This document shows positions 6,166 through 6,415 of a stretch of DNA of 6,415 nt, piece by piece (within the stretch, counting starts at the first letter, position 1; each line of letters opens with the position of its first letter). This DNA comes from Bacillota bacterium. GTDB taxonomy: Bacteria > Bacillota > Clostridia > Christensenellales > SZUA-584. The position numbers were made by a program, and so were the translations under genes. The stretch is from assembly GCA_023459495.1 (NCBI GenBank), contig JAEWTL010000098.1, positions 1 to 6,415 of the forward strand, read 5' to 3'. Below the pieces are notes generated by a model. The model saw only the letters and a list, made by a program, of their open reading frames with translations. It ran no database searches and had not been told where the DNA came from.

Positions 6166-6303
6166 TTATCGTACGTTTTTTAAATTTTTACCCGCCAGAG
6201 CCGCGTACATTCCCACGCAGCTCCCCGCCACCTGCAACCTCTCCGTCTCAAATCCAATGCTCAGTGCCGATATACTGACATGAGTGGCTGCCAGCTTGAC
6301 AGT
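6166..6303 (-). other. Open stretch between the right transposase stop and the operon promoter
   Basis: After the transposase TAG (6304-6306) the same minus-strand frame stays open for 45 codons, to a TAA at 6166-6168. It has a protein-like composition (for example GFETERLQVAGSCVGMYAAL) but no convincing start or ribosome site. Only its first about 28 bases appear to belong to the IS end. It could be the 3' remnant of a gene cut by the IS, a longer IS tail in the right copy, or chance. No strong terminator hairpin is visible here, so transcription from the right IS could read into the kinase operon. Confidence 0.35.
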
Positions 6304-6415
6304 CTAAATGGCTAATAACTGGGTCTTGCGCAGCTTCTCAAAAGATTTCGGGGTCAGATACCCCAAAGCTGCATGTAACCGCTGGTACTTATAGAATACC
6401 TCGATGTATGAATAT
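6289..6415. repeat. Terminal inverted repeat, right arm (127 bases, exact)
   Basis: This is the exact reverse complement of 1-127. The identity ends at 6289; the next base differs from the left copy, after which alignment resumes with a one-base gap. It carries the transposase tail and the inner part of the IS end. Confidence 0.95.
6304..6414 (-). CDS. IS3-family transposase, C-terminal fragment (right copy)
   Basis: Thirty-six codons run from the right window edge to a TAG at 6304-6306 and encode the same integrase-core tail as the left fragment, base for base. The catalytic region is beyond the window. With the left copy it makes a pair of convergent IS elements around the kinase operon. 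On this side the transposase lies upstream of the operon promoter (-35 about 140 bases further on) and is co-directional with it. Confidence 0.85.
   Translation of the reverse strand, partial: YSYIEVFYKYQRLHAALGYLTPKSFEKLRKTQLLAI

Larger units (their letters stand above)
6276..6415 (-). mobile_element. 3' end of an IS3-family insertion sequence (right copy, truncated by the window edge)
   Basis: This is the inverted counterpart of the left IS end. Compared with the left copy it has one extra base (6288) and one substitution in the last about 13 bases, and on the plus strand it begins with TGACATGAGTGG, fitting the TG/CA termini of IS3 elements. The gene inside points into the window, in the same direction as the kinase operon, so transposase transcription could continue into the operon. 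The differences from the left copy suggest two separate IS copies, not one copy read twice. Confidence 0.75.

Noticed and set aside
1..6415. Circular element or phage/plasmid closed through its terminal repeats
   Set aside because: The terminal repeats are inverted, not direct, and lie inside a transposase gene, so they do not support circularity. No replication, capsid or mobilisation gene is present.

Overview
The window looks like a complete short contig from a Gram-positive anaerobe, probably a member of the Clostridia (Bacillota). The clues are a free-standing receiver domain that resembles Spo0A, a lipoprotein signal peptide with a typical lipobox, purine-rich Shine-Dalgarno sites, an A/T-rich sigma-A-type promoter, U-tract terminators and IS3-family transposase ends. 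Base composition is intermediate and uneven. I cannot name a genus.

Layout: both ends lie inside the 3' end of the same IS3-family insertion sequence, in inverted orientation with both transposase 3' ends pointing inward (about 1-139 on + and 6276-6415 on -). Between them is one apparent operon, read entirely on the minus strand (right to left). It starts at a good promoter (about 6133-6161). A very large soluble hybrid histidine kinase follows (1557-6065; PAS-PAS-PAS-PAS-GAF-PAS-PAS-GAF-HisKA-HATPase-REC). Two bases after it begins a 120-residue single-domain response regulator (1192-1554). After a 120-base gap comes a 274-residue lipoprotein of unknown function (247-1071). Two hairpins with U-tracts (227-259 and 154-181) close the unit before the left IS end.

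How the genes may work together: the kinase lacks membrane segments, so it should sense cytoplasmic or diffusible signals through its eight sensor modules, autophosphorylate on His1147, and pass phosphate to its own C-terminal receiver (Asp1430) and/or to the small receiver (Asp57). The small receiver looks like a Spo0A receiver without the DNA-binding domain, so a link to the Spo0A/sporulation relay (carrier, sink or competitor) is a reasonable but unproven hypothesis. No HPt domain or DNA-binding output is present, so the relay must use partners encoded elsewhere. The lipoprotein's connection is only by position.

The most noteworthy points are the coupled hybrid kinase plus output-less Spo0A-like receiver, the mosaic sensor array with duplicated linkers visible at DNA level, the convergent IS ends that could make the unit mobile or invertible, and the exact 127-base terminal identity, which looks like an assembly k-mer limit. 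I see no tRNA, rRNA, CRISPR array, riboswitch or replication origin, and no convincing plus-strand gene apart from the left transposase fragment.
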